DNA of 64,000 nt from Pterobdella sp. o SKG-2022. Taxonomy: Eukaryota; Annelida; Clitellata; Hirudinida; Piscicolidae. The stretch is taken from positions 11,745,093-11,809,092 of the forward strand of contig OZ038321.1 in NCBI GenBank assembly GCA_964035795.1. The letters are read 5' to 3'. Shown here one piece after another: positions 62,917-64,000 of the stretch (position 1 is the stretch's first letter; each line of letters begins with the position of its first letter). Under the pieces are notes generated by a model. It was not told the origin of the DNA. It did not search any database and saw only the letters and a list, made by a program, of their open reading frames with translations. The position numbers were made by a program, and so were the translations under genes.

Positions 62917-63662
62917 CTAAGTGCTAAGAAAGCTGCCAAGAGCTATATACGATGTTAGAAGAGTGGCTGAACAGGTAAGGTTTGGTGAAGTTCTAAAAAG
63001 GGAAGACAATAGAACAGAAGTGTTCAAAATAGCAAAGCATATGTGTTTAACTAACCGTGATGTCATTGGAGAGAATTGTGTCAAAAATGACCAAGGGGAC
63101 TTAGCTGTTACAGACCATGAAAAGCTACTTGCATGGTATGAACACTGTGGACGTCTGTTGAATGAAGAGTTTGATTGGAATAAGAAGTCATTAGAACTGA
63201 AAGTTCTACAATTGGACCACGGCCTAAGATAGAAGCCGACATAGTGAGAAGAGTTTTGGGCAGAATGAAGTGTGGTAAAGCATCTGGTAGTTCCGGAGTT
63301 GTTGCAGAAATGTTGCAAGCTTCTGGTGAAGTAGGCATTAGCCGTATGACAGACCTTTTCAATGGTATCTTAGATGAATATAAAATAGCTGAAAATTGGA
63401 ATAAGAGCGTGATCCTTGTGATTATTGCTAAAAGCCTTAAGAATTTGAGGATAGAGTGAACAATTAGACATGTCGTGGTAGAGGGTAAGCGAGAACAAGG
63501 TAGACCAAGAAAAACATTGTTTCAATCAATAGGCAACGATCTTAGAAAAATTAAACTCAATTTTGAACTTGCCCAAGACCCTAGATTGTGGAGAAGCCAC
63601 ACTGAGACCCCGTCCAACCCATGCTAACATGGCCCATGCTAACATGGAAACGGACGCAAAAC
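62917..63662 (+). pseudogene. RTE LINE fragment, catalytic core deleted
   Basis: Reads VFKIAKHMCLTNRDVIGENC, then WYEHCGRLLNEEFDW, VRRVLGRMKCGKASGSSGVV, AEMLQASGEVG and NWNKSVILVI, then jumps to the C-terminal GKREQGRPRKTLFQSIGNDL and DPRLWRSH. The whole RT palm with the YADD box is missing. The 3' end carries the word CCCATGCTAACATGG twice in tandem and passes into the (GAT)n tail. Two stops before the jump. Confidence 0.85.
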
Positions 63663-63663
63663 A

Positions 63664-64000
<337 letters not shown>

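Overview
This window is nuclear DNA of an AT-rich, intron-bearing animal, and it is a draft assembly with two gaps. The animal call rests on a laminin-receptor-type integrin alpha gene, a FoxA-like forkhead gene, MOCS1, an ABCA transporter and ZW10, plus RTE-type LINEs with (ATG)n tails, other LINEs, Tc1 and piggyBac remnants and a tRNA-derived SINE family. The phylum is not fixed by the sequence. The RTE tail (a CATGCTAACATGG word followed by (ATG)n) reminds me of mollusc, especially cephalopod, repeats, but that is memory and not a test.

Layout: 402-6588 (-) is the 3' half of an integrin alpha gene, and 12704-13644 (+) is its missing 5' half. They lie back to back on opposite strands, yet reading frame and splice phase join exactly. 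Both gaps are exactly 200 N (7770-7969, 21625-21824), and the 13.7 kb contig between them carries the 5' half, so the contig is probably placed in the wrong orientation. The same contig holds a piggyBac fragment, two Tc1 remnants (one with terminal repeats), a MITE and an RTE element. 21825-27864 is a graveyard of RTE and other LINE fragments around a (CA)n tract of about 950 bp. 28417-34791 (+) is MOCS1 (both MoaA-like and MoaC-like parts). 36020-43372 (+) is a complete ABCA gene for which I could join 20 exons into one 1,737-residue frame. 46027-47043 (+) is an intronless FoxA-like gene with a readable promoter. 47645-55854 (-) is ZW10 without its first exon(s); ten exons join into one open frame. 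Three of its introns are occupied by transposable elements, including a 3.15 kb non-LTR element with a 13-bp target-site duplication and a 2A-like motif, and a 2.7 kb element with about 289-bp inverted ends and an 8-bp target-site duplication. 58600-64000 holds LINE fragments and ends in a (GAT)n tract that runs off the window.

The host genes are unrelated housekeeping or developmental genes: cell-matrix adhesion (integrin), molybdenum cofactor synthesis (MOCS1), lipid transport (ABCA), transcription (Fox), and kinetochore/ER-Golgi tethering (ZW10). No operon-like or antiviral system was seen. The most informative features are the assembly inversion and the structured mobile elements. Exon limits were placed by eye from reading frame, GT/AG sites and family alignment from memory; they can be off by a base or two, and a few small exons are missing.
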